Positions 45,085 through 54,360 of a stretch of DNA of 64,000 nucleotides are shown here, in pieces. The DNA lies in NCBI GenBank assembly GCA_964621755.1, contig CAZUPI010000009.1, positions 1 to 64,000 of the forward strand. The letters run 5' to 3'. Origin of the DNA: UMGS1696 sp964621755 (GTDB taxonomy: Bacteria > Bacillota > Clostridia > Oscillospirales > CAG-272). The translations under genes and the position numbers were made by a program. The first letter of the stretch is position 1; the number at the start of each line of letters is the position of its first letter. The notes below the pieces were generated by a model. The model made no database searches. It was not told the origin of the DNA and saw only the letters and a list, made by a program, of their open reading frames with translations.

Positions 45085-45609
45085 ATTAGCGCGAAAGAAC
45101 TTACAATCAACGATGACATCAGAGTCAAAGAAGTACGTATGCTTGACGAAAACAACGGTCAGCTCGGTATCATGAATTTGAACGATGCCAAAGCTTACGC
45201 ATATGAGCGCGGGCTTGATCTCGTGCTTATAGCTCCTACCGCAACACCGCCGGTAGCCCGTGCGATGGATTACGGTAAATATCGTTATGAGGCAGACAAA
45301 AAGGAAAAAGAAGCTAGAAAGAAACAACAGGTTGTAGAAGTCAAGGAAGTTCAGCTTTCTTGTCGCATTGACACACATGATTTTGAGACAAAGGCGAACC
45401 GTGCGATAAAGTTTCTTCAGGATGGAAATAAAGTGAGAGTCAGTCTCCGTTTTAAGGGACGCGAAATCGCGCACCAGGAAATCGGACGCGACATGCTTGC
45501 AAAGTTCGAAGAAGCAGTATCCGAATTCGGTACCGTTGACAAGAAGCCTGTACTCGACGGAAAACAACTGACCATGTTCATCGCGCCGGTGAAAAACACG
45601 GCTAAGTAA
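45085..45609 (+). CDS. infC: translation initiation factor IF-3
   Basis: IF-3 binds the 30S subunit and checks start-codon choice. Reading from ATT 45085 gives (M)SAKELTINDDIRVKEVRMLD, the normal IF-3 start. GGAGGTG (45071-45077) lies seven bases before ATT, while the first in-frame ATG (45139) has no ribosome binding site and would cut off the conserved N-terminus. An AUU start is known for infC in other bacteria and lets IF-3 limit its own synthesis. The product is 174 residues, with N- and C-domains intact (RAMDYGKYRYEADKKEKEAR linker). Confidence 0.93.
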   Translation: MSAKELTINDDIRVKEVRMLDENNGQLGIMNLNDAKAYAYERGLDLVLIAPTATPPVARAMDYGKYRYEADKKEKEARKKQQVVEVKEVQLSCRIDTHDFETKANRAIKFLQDGNKVRVSLRFKGREIAHQEIGRDMLAKFEEAVSEFGTVDKKPVLDGKQLTMFIAPVKNTAK

Positions 45610-45701
45610 TTCGCGCGGATAGACCCCAATTCATTCGTAGCTATAATAACGCAGCGGATGAAACAAATTCGCTATTAACCAAACCGAAAGGACATACAAA
45701 A

Positions 45702-45899
45702 ATGGGAAAAATCAAGACACACAAGGCGTCAGCCAAGAGATTTGCCGTTACCGGAACAGGTAAAGTAAAGGTATTCCATTCTGACCACCGTCATAACCTC
45801 GGTCAGAAAACACAGAAGAGAAAGAGACACCTCAGAAGCAGCCAGATTCTCAGCCCCGCTATGACAGCTAACGTCAAGAGACTGATTAACAAGGACTGA
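45702..45899 (+). CDS. rpmI: 50S ribosomal protein L35
   Basis: A 65-residue basic protein of the large subunit. KIKTHKASAKRFAVTGTGKV and the lysine/arginine-rich remainder match L35. AAAGGA precedes the ATG. It is the second gene of the infC operon. Confidence 0.96.
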   Translation: MGKIKTHKASAKRFAVTGTGKVKVFHSDHRHNLGQKTQKRKRHLRSSQILSPAMTANVKRLINKD

Positions 45900-45945
45900 T
45901 TCGAAGAACCGGTAGATAGTACAGGGATAGAAAGGATAGAATAAA

Positions 45946-46299
45946 ATGGCAAGAGTAAAAGGCGCAATGATGACGCGCAAGAGAAGAAATAAGGTTTTAA
46001 AGGCTGCCAAAGGTTATTGGGGTTCTAAGAGCAAACACTTCAAGATGGCAAAGCAGGCCATCATGAAAAGCGGCAATTACGCATATATTGGACGTAAGCA
46101 GAAGAAGAGAGATTTCCGCGCACTTTGGATTACCCGTATTTCTGCGCAGGCAAAGGCAAACGGCATAAATTATTCGACCCTTATGCATGGTCTTAAAGTC
46201 GCCGGCGTTGACCTCAACCGTAAGATGCTCGCAGAAATCGCAGTATCCGATAAGGAAGCATTTGCCGCACTCGTTGAAACTGCAAAGGCAGCTCTTTAA
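45946..46299 (+). CDS. rplT: 50S ribosomal protein L20
   Basis: 117 residues, beginning MARVKGAMMTRKRRNKVLKA; the usual GNYAYIGRKQKKRDFRALWI region is present. It binds 23S rRNA early in 50S assembly and is the expected repressor acting on the leader at 44926-45084. GAAAGGA precedes the start. Confidence 0.97.
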   Translation: MARVKGAMMTRKRRNKVLKAAKGYWGSKSKHFKMAKQAIMKSGNYAYIGRKQKKRDFRALWITRISAQAKANGINYSTLMHGLKVAGVDLNRKMLAEIAVSDKEAFAALVETAKAAL

Positions 46300-46311
46300 T
46301 CGAACATAAAT

Positions 46312-46342
46312 GGGGGTGTTGCGTCAACGTGACACCCTTTGT
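46312..46342 (+). terminator. terminator of the infC operon
   Basis: GGGTGT (46314-46319) pairs with ACACCC (46332-46337), extended inward by wobble and CGT/ACG pairs, followed by TTTGTTT. Confidence 0.7.
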
Positions 46343-46364
46343 TTATACGAAATCAACATTAAAA

Positions 46365-47225
46365 ATGACCTTAACCGATTTCCTTAATCACTATAACGCC
46401 GACTATATTTCTTCACGCTCAAACCCTAAAACGGTCATGCTCAGTAAGCTGACCGATAAAAAATACCGTGACCGTGAGGAAATCTTTTTGGCTGATGGAA
46501 AAAAACTTGCCGCGGAAGCCGTAAAATACGCGCGTCCCAAATACCTGCTTCTTGCCGAATCCGCACTTGATACGGCGGAGCGAACTGCGGAAATATACCG
46601 GCTCGCCGGAATTCCTATATGCGTATTCTCAGACTCCGCATTCGAGAAAATTTCAACCGAAAAATCCCCTGACGGCATAATCGCCGCGCTTGCTTATATG
46701 ACTGGGCTTCATTGGAATCTGATGCGGGGCGATATAAGCAATTTCGACGATTGGCAGAAAGATAAACGACTTATCATGCTCGACGGTATCCGTGATCCGG
46801 GCAATCTTGGCACCATCCTCCGTTCAGCAGAAGCCATGGGTATTGACGGCGTTATTCTCTCAGACTGTGCCGATATTTATAACCGTAAAACAGTTCGCGC
46901 GGCGATGGGAACCCTATTTCGAATACCTTTATATCTGACAGACGATAGCCTTGCGGTTATCCATAAAATGAAAAATTCTCGCAGACGCGTATTCGCAGCT
47001 GCGCTTGGCGGTCATACGCTGACCCTCGGCGAATACGACCCGTATCCAACTGACTGCACCATCATCGGTAATGAGGGTCACGGACTGTCCAAAGTGGTTA
47101 TATCTGCTTGTACTGCGTGTGTGAAAATTCCGATGGCGGGGAATACGGAGAGCTTGAATGCTGCTTCTGCTGCTGTCTGCATTCTGTGGGAAAGCTACAG
47201 AAAATTCAGAACCAGCAGCACATAA
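46365..47225 (+). CDS. TrmH/SpoU-family RNA 2'-O-methyltransferase
   Basis: A 286-residue SPOUT methyltransferase. An N-terminal RNA-binding part (REEIFLADGKKLAAEA) precedes the knotted SAM-binding domain with LDGIRDPGNLGTILRSAEA, GTLFRIPLY, IIGNEGHGLS and IPMAGNTESLNAASAAVC, all family motifs. It methylates a ribose in rRNA or tRNA; the target is not known. The frame can be read from GTG 46329, but that codon lies inside the rplT terminator, so ATG 46365 is preferred. No clear ribosome binding site is seen. Confidence 0.87.
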   Translation: MTLTDFLNHYNADYISSRSNPKTVMLSKLTDKKYRDREEIFLADGKKLAAEAVKYARPKYLLLAESALDTAERTAEIYRLAGIPICVFSDSAFEKISTEKSPDGIIAALAYMTGLHWNLMRGDISNFDDWQKDKRLIMLDGIRDPGNLGTILRSAEAMGIDGVILSDCADIYNRKTVRAAMGTLFRIPLYLTDDSLAVIHKMKNSRRRVFAAALGGHTLTLGEYDPYPTDCTIIGNEGHGLSKVVISACTACVKIPMAGNTESLNAASAAVCILWESYRKFRTSST

Positions 47226-47354
47226 AGAAATATGGACCGCATGCGCTCTTTTGCAACCTATAAAACTCGTATGAAAATCGACATATTTCCAATTTGCACC
47301 TGACTTTGTTATCCTTATTTTTAAAAGTTTTGGCGGAGAGGAGGAGACTCGTAT

Positions 47355-48863
47355 ATGAGTCTCGGGGAGGTGCTTTTTCAAAAAGGGCTTTCCCGTAAAA
47401 AGGTCGGCATGACTGATGACGTTAAATTGTACTACATTTGGTTAGCGGAAGCATTCGGACAGGCAAGTACGCTGGCAGTCAAAGTTATGGAAGAGGCCGG
47501 TGGACCCGAAGCGATATTTTACGGAAAATTAAACGAGTTTCAGCCGACCGATAAGTTGTCCGCAAAGGAAATCGAACGGGCAAAGACTGTACTGAAAACG
47601 CACTCTTTGAAAGAGGCGAAAGGAATATGCGAAAGATGCAACGCTCTCGGCATAGATATCCTTACGCCAAATATGAGCGAGTATCCCAACGCTTTGAAAT
47701 ATCTTCCCGATATGCCCATCGTGTTGTATGTACTTGGAAAGCTTCCTAATTGCAATGAAAATATGACCACGGCAGTTGTCGGAACGCGTAAAATGACCGA
47801 GTACGGACGCAGTATGGCCTATTCCATTGGTGTCGGACTCACATTCGGCGGTTCTATTGTGGTCAGCGGAATGGCACTCGGTTCAGACAGTATGGCTCTT
47901 GTGGGTGCGCTTGACTACGGCGGATGTACCATCGCGGTTCTTGGCTCCGGCGTCGATGTGGTATATCCTCGTGAGCATTACGATATTTATAGACGAATCA
48001 TCAAAACTGGAGCTGTCATCTCTGAATATCCGCCAGGGACTCCTCCAATTGGAAGCCACTTCCCGGTGCGCAATCGAATCATGAGCGGAATTTCTGACGC
48101 CACAGTCGTTGTTGAAGCGGACAGCCACAGCGGTTCATTGATAACAGCGGCACGCGCACTTGATCAGGGCAAAAAAGTATTTGCGGTTCCGGGTAAAATC
48201 GGTGACGCAGGAGCGGAGGGAACCAACGCGCTCATCCGCGACGGTGCTCTTACCGTTCTGACCGCAGAGGATATCCTCACGGAATTTGAGTTTATCTATC
48301 CCCGTACTGTCAGCGTACAGCGCGCTCATTCCATGCTGCGAGGAATGAATATGGAAGATTTGTCAAAATCCGCAATGGCACGCACCAGAATAGGCTCAAG
48401 GGTCGAAAGCGCAAACTATTATGGGAGTGGCTCCTATGGTGGCAGACTAAATGACCGGAGCGTCGTACAGAATGCAAAAAATGAACCAATCGCAAAACTT
48501 GAAACTCCCGCAGTTGTCGAAAAGTTTGAACCGCCGAAAAATGTAAGAAAATCCATTTTCGGATTGAATAAGGAAAAAAGTACAAGAAAAAGCGAAAAAC
48601 AAAATGAAAATTCTGGGAAAAAAATCATCCCAGCGAAAAAAATAGAGCTTGATATGCTTGATGAAAACGAAATCAAGGTATATAATAAAATGAAACCAAG
48701 CGTACCAACACTGCCCGACGAGCTGGTCGATGCTGAAACTCCCGTTGCTGCGGTTCTGAGCGCCCTTACCATGCTTGAGATGGCGGGTGCAGTCGAGTCC
48801 GGCAAAGGAGGTTACTTCATGCGTGTACAGCCGGACGACATCATGCAGTCCGAGAACGATTAG
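47355..48863 (+). CDS. dprA: DNA-processing protein DprA/Smf
   Basis: A 502-residue DprA, which loads RecA on incoming single-stranded DNA. The Rossmann-like core has AVVGTRKMTEYGRSMA, SGMALGSDSMA, AVLGSGVDVVYP, FPVRNRIMSG and EGTNALIRDGA. After it comes a long, charged, lysine-rich linker (roughly residues 340-430) not usual in shorter DprA proteins. A C-terminal winged-helix DML1-like domain follows. GGAGGAG sits eight bases before ATG 47355. As in many Firmicutes it precedes topA. Confidence 0.92.
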   Translation: MSLGEVLFQKGLSRKKVGMTDDVKLYYIWLAEAFGQASTLAVKVMEEAGGPEAIFYGKLNEFQPTDKLSAKEIERAKTVLKTHSLKEAKGICERCNALGIDILTPNMSEYPNALKYLPDMPIVLYVLGKLPNCNENMTTAVVGTRKMTEYGRSMAYSIGVGLTFGGSIVVSGMALGSDSMALVGALDYGGCTIAVLGSGVDVVYPREHYDIYRRIIKTGAVISEYPPGTPPIGSHFPVRNRIMSGISDATVVVEADSHSGSLITAARALDQGKKVFAVPGKIGDAGAEGTNALIRDGALTVLTAEDILTEFEFIYPRTVSVQRAHSMLRGMNMEDLSKSAMARTRIGSRVESANYYGSGSYGGRLNDRSVVQNAKNEPIAKLETPAVVEKFEPPKNVRKSIFGLNKEKSTRKSEKQNENSGKKIIPAKKIELDMLDENEIKVYNKMKPSVPTLPDELVDAETPVAAVLSALTMLEMAGAVESGKGGYFMRVQPDDIMQSEND

Positions 48864-48913
48864 GTTAGCGGGGACGCCCATCCTCATGAATTAACGTATT
48901 GAAGGGAATAACA

Positions 48914-51199
48914 ATGGCACATCTTCTTATCATGGAATCTCCTACAAAGGCGAATACCGTCAAAAACTATCTTGGCTCCAATTATAAGGTTTTAGCCTCT
49001 AAGGGACACGTTCGTGACCTGCCGAAGTCTACTCTCGGCGTAGATATTGAAAATAATTTTGAAGCTCATTATATAAATATCCGCGGTAAAGGAGACCTCA
49101 TCAAAGAGCTTAAAAAAGAGGTTAAAAAAGCCGATAAAATTTACCTTGCGACCGACCCCGACCGCGAAGGAGAAGCGATTGCGTGGCATCTTGCAGTTTG
49201 CCTTGGCATCCCCGCCGATAAGGCGATGCGCGTTACTTTCAACGAGGTAACCAAGACCGTTGTGCGCGACGCAATCAAGCATCCGCGGGAAATCAATATG
49301 GATTTGGTGAACGCGCAGGAAACCCGCCGTATCCTCGACCGTATCATAGGATACAAAGTCAGCCCTTTTCTTTGGAAAGCAGTGAAAAGCGGTCTGTCCG
49401 CCGGACGTGTACAGTCTGCGGTGACAAAACTGATTGTCGACCGTGAAAATGAAATCCGCGCCTTTGTGCCCAAAGAATATTGGAACGTCGAGGCTGTTCT
49501 GCAAACGGTGGAAGGCAAAACTTTTGAAACCAAATTCTATGGCTCAGCCGATACCAAAACAAAAATCGAGCTGCCGGATGAAGCTGCTGCTATGCAGGTG
49601 GTAGATGCGGTGAGCGGTCAAAAATTCCTGGTTTCCGATATCAAAAAGGGAAAGAAAATCAAAAATCCTGCACCGCCGTTTACTACCTCAACCCTGTTGC
49701 AGGAGGCTTCCCGCAAGCTCAATTTTCAGTCTCAGCGTACCATGAAGGTTGCGCAGGAGTTGTACGAAGGTGTTAACCTTGGCACGGAATTCGGTGGTGT
49801 GCAGGGCCTTATTACCTATATGCGTACCGACTCACCGCGTATCTCTGAAGAAGCACGATCTGCGGCAAAGGAATATATCGTCGGCAAGTACGGGGAATCA
49901 TATTACCCCGTGACCCCGCGCATTTATAAATCCGCTGCCAACGCGCAGGATGCGCATGAGGCAATTCGTCCTTCCGGTACCAAGCACGAGCCCGCAACAA
50001 TAAAGAAGCTGTTGACCTCAGACCAATATAGACTTTACAAGCTCATCTGGGATAGATTTATCGCCAGCCAGATGGAATCAGCTGAGCTTGCAACCGTTCA
50101 GACTGACTTTACCTGTGCCGGATACCTGTTCCGTGCAAGTGGCTATACTGTCAAGTTCCCGGGCTATATGGCACTTTATGAGGAGTCAGCAGACGAATCG
50201 GAGGCGGGCGAAGACAATATGCGAATTCCCAAAGTGGAAGAAGGAGACCTCCTCGATTCTCAATCAGTCACCCCAAATCAGCACTTCACTGAACCTCCGG
50301 CAAGGTATAACGAAGCTTCACTTGTAAAGTTCCTTAAGGAAAAAGGTATCGGCCGTCCGAGTACGTATACCCCTATTATCACAATAATCATTTCACGCGG
50401 CTATGTCAAACGGGTGGGGAAGTCACTCGTACCCACTCCGCTTGGCGAGGTTACGACAAAATTGATGTGCGAATACTTCCCGGACATTGTGGACTATAAG
50501 TTTACAGCCTCCATGGAGGACCGCCTTGACGATATTGAAAACGGCGAATGTGCTATGCTTACCGTTCTCCAAAACTTCTATGGTGGATTCAAAGATGAGC
50601 TTGATAAGGCGCTTGAGAATGCCGACTCCAACAATATTGACTTGCCCGAAGAAGAAACCGACATCATTTGTGAGCACTGCGGCAGCCGCATGATAGTCAA
50701 AAACGGGCGCTATGGCAAGTTCGCTGCATGTCCGAATTATCCTACATGTAAAAATACAAAACCCCTTACCAAAACAGGAGATGGGCTGGTCGAAAAAGTG
50801 CCGGAAATTGCACCAACGAAGTGTGAGCTGTGCGGCGCAGATATGGTTCTCCGCAATGGACGATATGGCAGCTTCTACGCTTGCTCACGTTATCCGGAGT
50901 GCAAATTCACTAAGCAGAAAAACCGTTCGCTTGGCGTAAAATGCCCGGATTGCGGCGCGGATATCGTAACCAAGTACGGTAAAAATAAGACCGTCTTCTA
51001 CAGTTGTTCAAGATATCCCGAGTGCAAGTTCTCGTCGTGGGATATGCCGACCTCTGAAAAATGTCCGAATTGCGGCGGAATGCTCTATCGCAAAAAGGGA
51101 AAAAATCAGCTCGTGTGCAAGAACGAGAGCTGCGGATATAAAAAGGATATTCCACCCGAAGAAAACGAAACAAGAAATACAACGAATATAGAAGCATGA
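48914..51199 (+). CDS. topA: DNA topoisomerase I
   Basis: Relaxes negative supercoils. It is 761 residues. The TOPRIM domain is at the start (LLIMESPTKANTV, DPDREGEAIAWHL). The catalytic tyrosine lies in GLITYMRTDSPRIS. Four C-terminal zinc-ribbon modules follow, with cysteine pairs in CEHCG, CELCG, CPDCG and CPNCG. Its ATG (48914) follows AAGGGA. The stop overlaps the trmFO start by 4 bp. Confidence 0.96.
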   Translation: MAHLLIMESPTKANTVKNYLGSNYKVLASKGHVRDLPKSTLGVDIENNFEAHYINIRGKGDLIKELKKEVKKADKIYLATDPDREGEAIAWHLAVCLGIPADKAMRVTFNEVTKTVVRDAIKHPREINMDLVNAQETRRILDRIIGYKVSPFLWKAVKSGLSAGRVQSAVTKLIVDRENEIRAFVPKEYWNVEAVLQTVEGKTFETKFYGSADTKTKIELPDEAAAMQVVDAVSGQKFLVSDIKKGKKIKNPAPPFTTSTLLQEASRKLNFQSQRTMKVAQELYEGVNLGTEFGGVQGLITYMRTDSPRISEEARSAAKEYIVGKYGESYYPVTPRIYKSAANAQDAHEAIRPSGTKHEPATIKKLLTSDQYRLYKLIWDRFIASQMESAELATVQTDFTCAGYLFRASGYTVKFPGYMALYEESADESEAGEDNMRIPKVEEGDLLDSQSVTPNQHFTEPPARYNEASLVKFLKEKGIGRPSTYTPIITIIISRGYVKRVGKSLVPTPLGEVTTKLMCEYFPDIVDYKFTASMEDRLDDIENGECAMLTVLQNFYGGFKDELDKALENADSNNIDLPEEETDIICEHCGSRMIVKNGRYGKFAACPNYPTCKNTKPLTKTGDGLVEKVPEIAPTKCELCGADMVLRNGRYGSFYACSRYPECKFTKQKNRSLGVKCPDCGADIVTKYGKNKTVFYSCSRYPECKFSSWDMPTSEKCPNCGGMLYRKKGKNQLVCKNESCGYKKDIPPEENETRNTTNIEA

Positions 51200-52533
51200 A
51201 CAATATAAACATCTATGGTGCGGGACTGGCGGGAAGTGAAGCGGCATGGCAGGCAGTACGTCAAGGCGCACATGTTACTCTTTACGAGATGAAGCCACAC
51301 AGGAAATCCCCCGCGCACCATGCCGACACTTTTGCAGAGTTGGTTTGTTCCAATTCACTCCGCTCGGCTGAAATTACAAACGGCGTGGGTCTCCTTAAGG
51401 AAGAACTTTTCCGCATGGGTTCGCTCATCATGGAAGCTGCTCGGAAAACGCAGGTTGCGGCAGGCGGCGCGTTGGCGGTGGACCGCGTTCTGTTTTCTGA
51501 ATATATCACCGAAAAAATTCGCTCCCATCCCGAAATCGAAATCGTGGAGCGAGAGATGACCGAGATCCCTGAAAATGAAATTACTGTGGTTGCAACCGGG
51601 CCGCTTACTTCCGACACCCTTGCCGAATTTATTTCAAACCTTATCGGCGGAAACAGCTTGCATTTTTACGATGCTGCTGCTCCCATTGTCGATGCCGAAA
51701 GTATCGATATGTCAAAAGCTTTTTTCGCAACCCGTTACGATAAGGGAACGCCGGACTATATCAACTGTCCGATGACGGAGCTGGAGTATAAAGCGTTCTA
51801 TCAAGCCCTCATCGAGGCGAATACCGCAGAACTGCACGAATTCGAAAAAAACGAAAAAATCAAGGTATTCGAAGGATGTATGCCAGTCGAAGTCATGGCG
51901 TCCCGTGGGGAAGATACGCTTCGCTTTGGACCAATGAAGCCGGTGGGTATAAAACATCCCAAAACGGGAGAAGAATATTACGCAATCGTACAGCTCCGAC
52001 GTGAAAATGAGGAAGGAACCATGTTTAACCTTGTTGGTTTTCAAACGCATCTCACGTTTCCGGAACAAAGACGGGTGTTCCGCATGATTCCGGGGCTCGA
52101 AGAAGCGGAATTTCACCGTTATGGTGTCATGCACCGCAACACTTTCATGAATTCTCCAGAGCTGCTTGAGCCGGATTACTCGCTTCGCCGAAATCCGAAT
52201 ATCTATTTTGCCGGACAGATGACCGGAGTCGAGGGATATATCGAATCTGCTGCCTCCGGTTTTGTCGCGGGAACAAACGCCGCACTGAAAACGGTCGGCA
52301 AGGCATCTTTTATCTTCCCGGAAGAAATGATGGTAGGCGCTATGGCAAACTATGTCGCACACGGGGATAAAACACAGTTCCAGCCGATGAACGCGAATTT
52401 CGGCATCATATCGCCTCTCGGCTACAAAATCCGGGGTGGGAAAAAATATCGAAACGAAGCCTATGCAAAGCGTGCGCTTGAGAAGACGGACGAGACAGCA
52501 CGTATTCTCGAAGAAATCTCACAAAAACGCTAA
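51196..52533 (+). CDS. trmFO: tRNA (uracil-5-)-methyltransferase TrmFO
   Basis: A folate- and FAD-dependent enzyme making 5-methyluridine-54 in the tRNA T-loop. It is 445 residues. The FAD loop INIYGAGLAGSEAAWQAV is followed by FAELVCSNSLRS and, near the end, FAGQMTGVEGYIESAASGF, all typical. It is translationally coupled to topA through ATGA overlap, a common Firmicute arrangement. Confidence 0.95.
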   Translation: MNNINIYGAGLAGSEAAWQAVRQGAHVTLYEMKPHRKSPAHHADTFAELVCSNSLRSAEITNGVGLLKEELFRMGSLIMEAARKTQVAAGGALAVDRVLFSEYITEKIRSHPEIEIVEREMTEIPENEITVVATGPLTSDTLAEFISNLIGGNSLHFYDAAAPIVDAESIDMSKAFFATRYDKGTPDYINCPMTELEYKAFYQALIEANTAELHEFEKNEKIKVFEGCMPVEVMASRGEDTLRFGPMKPVGIKHPKTGEEYYAIVQLRRENEEGTMFNLVGFQTHLTFPEQRRVFRMIPGLEEAEFHRYGVMHRNTFMNSPELLEPDYSLRRNPNIYFAGQMTGVEGYIESAASGFVAGTNAALKTVGKASFIFPEEMMVGAMANYVAHGDKTQFQPMNANFGIISPLGYKIRGGKKYRNEAYAKRALEKTDETARILEEISQKR

Positions 52534-52572
52534 TTTCACAGAACTTTGATAACCGCAATGGAGTCACAAGAA

Positions 52573-53577
52573 ATGGAAATCATAATAGATGCAATGGGCG
52601 GCGACAACGCACCGAGGGAAATCATAGAAGGTGCAGTTCTCGCTTCGCAAAAATATAAATCCAAGCTGATACTGGTTGGAAACCAGAAAATAATTGAACA
52701 ACATCTGAAAAACTGCAGCGCGGACACAAAAAATATCGACATCGTACATACCGAAGTTGTTATTTCTATGGAGGATGACTCACTATCGGTTGTGCGCGGT
52801 AAAAAAAATTCGTCTATGGCTGTAGGACTTCAGCTCCTCAAAGAAAGCGGAGATGCGTTTGTTTCGGCAGGGAATACCGGCGCTCTCCACGTTGGTTCAT
52901 CCCTCATTATTCGTACGATAAAGGGCGTACAGCGTTCCGGTATTGCCACCATTCTCCCATTTGAACATCCGATACTCCTTATGGATTCAGGTGCAAATGT
53001 AAACGTGACTGCAGATTATCTGCTTCAGTGGGCGCTCATGGGCTCTATTTACATGAAAAACGTTCATGGTGTAGAGGTTCCCGCAGTCGGACTGCTCAAC
53101 AATGGCACCGAGGAGCACAAAGGAACGCAAATACAAATCGACGCATACCAGAAGTTATCTGAATGCGGCGCGATAAAGTTCGCAGGGAATATTGAGGGTA
53201 AGGATATCCCAACAGCGCCGTGTGATGTGCTTGTCACTGACGGATTTACCGGAAATGTAGTACTCAAACTGATCGAAGGTATGTCAAAATTCATGTTCGG
53301 GGCTCTCAGGGATATGTATACCAAAAATGTCATGACAAAAATGTCCTTCCTCGTCATGAAAGAACAGCTGCATCAATTAAAGCATGATTTTGACGCAGCG
53401 GAGTATGGCGGTGCGCCGCTCCTTGGGCTGCAAAAGCCGGTCATTAAAGCGCACGGAAGCTCGGATGCAAAAGCGATTTGCAATGCAGTACGTCAAGCTG
53501 AGGCTTTTGTGAAAACTGGAGTCATCACTGAAGTTGCCGCTGCAATGCAGGAGCAAAAGAAAGCGGAAAGCAAATAA
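52573..53577 (+). CDS. plsX: phosphate acyltransferase PlsX
   Basis: Makes acyl-phosphate from acyl-ACP for phospholipid synthesis. The start MEIIIDAMGGDNAPREIIEG is standard and ATG 52573 has GGAG nine bases upstream; an upstream in-frame ATG lacks this. It is 334 residues, full length, with SAGNTGALHVGSSLIIRTI and PCDVLVTDGFTGNVVLK. The gene acpP, which often lies between plsX and rnc, is absent here. Confidence 0.94.
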   Translation: MEIIIDAMGGDNAPREIIEGAVLASQKYKSKLILVGNQKIIEQHLKNCSADTKNIDIVHTEVVISMEDDSLSVVRGKKNSSMAVGLQLLKESGDAFVSAGNTGALHVGSSLIIRTIKGVQRSGIATILPFEHPILLMDSGANVNVTADYLLQWALMGSIYMKNVHGVEVPAVGLLNNGTEEHKGTQIQIDAYQKLSECGAIKFAGNIEGKDIPTAPCDVLVTDGFTGNVVLKLIEGMSKFMFGALRDMYTKNVMTKMSFLVMKEQLHQLKHDFDAAEYGGAPLLGLQKPVIKAHGSSDAKAICNAVRQAEAFVKTGVITEVAAAMQEQKKAESK

Positions 53578-53600
53578 TCACTACTGTTTGGAGCAAATCA

Positions 53601-54320
53601 ATGAATAATCAAGCGAAACCGATCGAGGAGCTTGAAGCCAAAATCGGTTATACATTTCAAAATAAAGAGCTTATTAAGGTCGCGCTCACGCACTCCTCTT
53701 ACTCAAATGAAATGAAGGCAAAGGGCATTAAAACACCTTTTAACGAGCGTTTCGAGTTTCTCGGCGATTCCGTCCTATCGATAGTCGTGAGCTCGTATAT
53801 CTTCGAAAAATACCGCAGTAAGCAGGAGGGCGACCTTACCAAAATCCGCGCTGCGGTCGTGTGTGAAAAGGCATTGGCAAAATATGCGGGAACCATCTCG
53901 CTCGGCGACTATATGTATCTTGGCCACGGTGAAATCATGAATAACGGCAGAAAACGTCCTTCAATTATAGCCGACGCTTTTGAGGCGCTTCTCGCTGCCA
54001 TATATCTTGATACAGGTGAATCGTTTGAGGTGGTCGACCGTTTTCTTCTTCCGTTCATTTCAGCCGAAATCGACTATATTTCCGAAAAAGGTGTATTTAT
54101 CGATTATAAAACCGCCCTTCAGCAGGTGGTACAGCAGGTGAATGGAGAAATTCTCGAATATGTCTGTACGGAGGAAAGCGGTCCGGCCCACAGCAGGTAT
54201 TTCAAAGTGGAAGCCCGCCTGAACAGCAATATTATCGGACGAGGGGAAGCCAAAACAAAACGTGAAGCCGAACAGCAGGCCGCCCACGAAGCTCTCATTC
54301 TATTCGGAGAAGTAGACTGA
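53601..54320 (+). CDS. rnc: ribonuclease III
   Basis: Double-strand RNA endonuclease for rRNA and mRNA processing. It is 239 residues. The catalytic signature NERFEFLGDSVLSIVVS and DAFEALLAAIYLD carry the acidic metal ligands. The C-terminal dsRNA-binding domain ends GRGEAKTKREAEQQAAHEAL. GGAG precedes ATG 53601. It lies in the plsX-rnc-smc-ftsY order usual in Firmicutes. Confidence 0.96.
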   Translation: MNNQAKPIEELEAKIGYTFQNKELIKVALTHSSYSNEMKAKGIKTPFNERFEFLGDSVLSIVVSSYIFEKYRSKQEGDLTKIRAAVVCEKALAKYAGTISLGDYMYLGHGEIMNNGRKRPSIIADAFEALLAAIYLDTGESFEVVDRFLLPFISAEIDYISEKGVFIDYKTALQQVVQQVNGEILEYVCTEESGPAHSRYFKVEARLNSNIIGRGEAKTKREAEQQAAHEALILFGEVD

Positions 54321-54360
54321 GAAAATACAGGAAAAGCTTTTTTCAATAAATCTATAAAAT

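Noticed and set aside
46329..46364. Upstream GTG start for the TrmH-like gene
   Set aside because: The GTG at 46329 lies in the right arm of the rplT terminator hairpin, so the later ATG is more likely.
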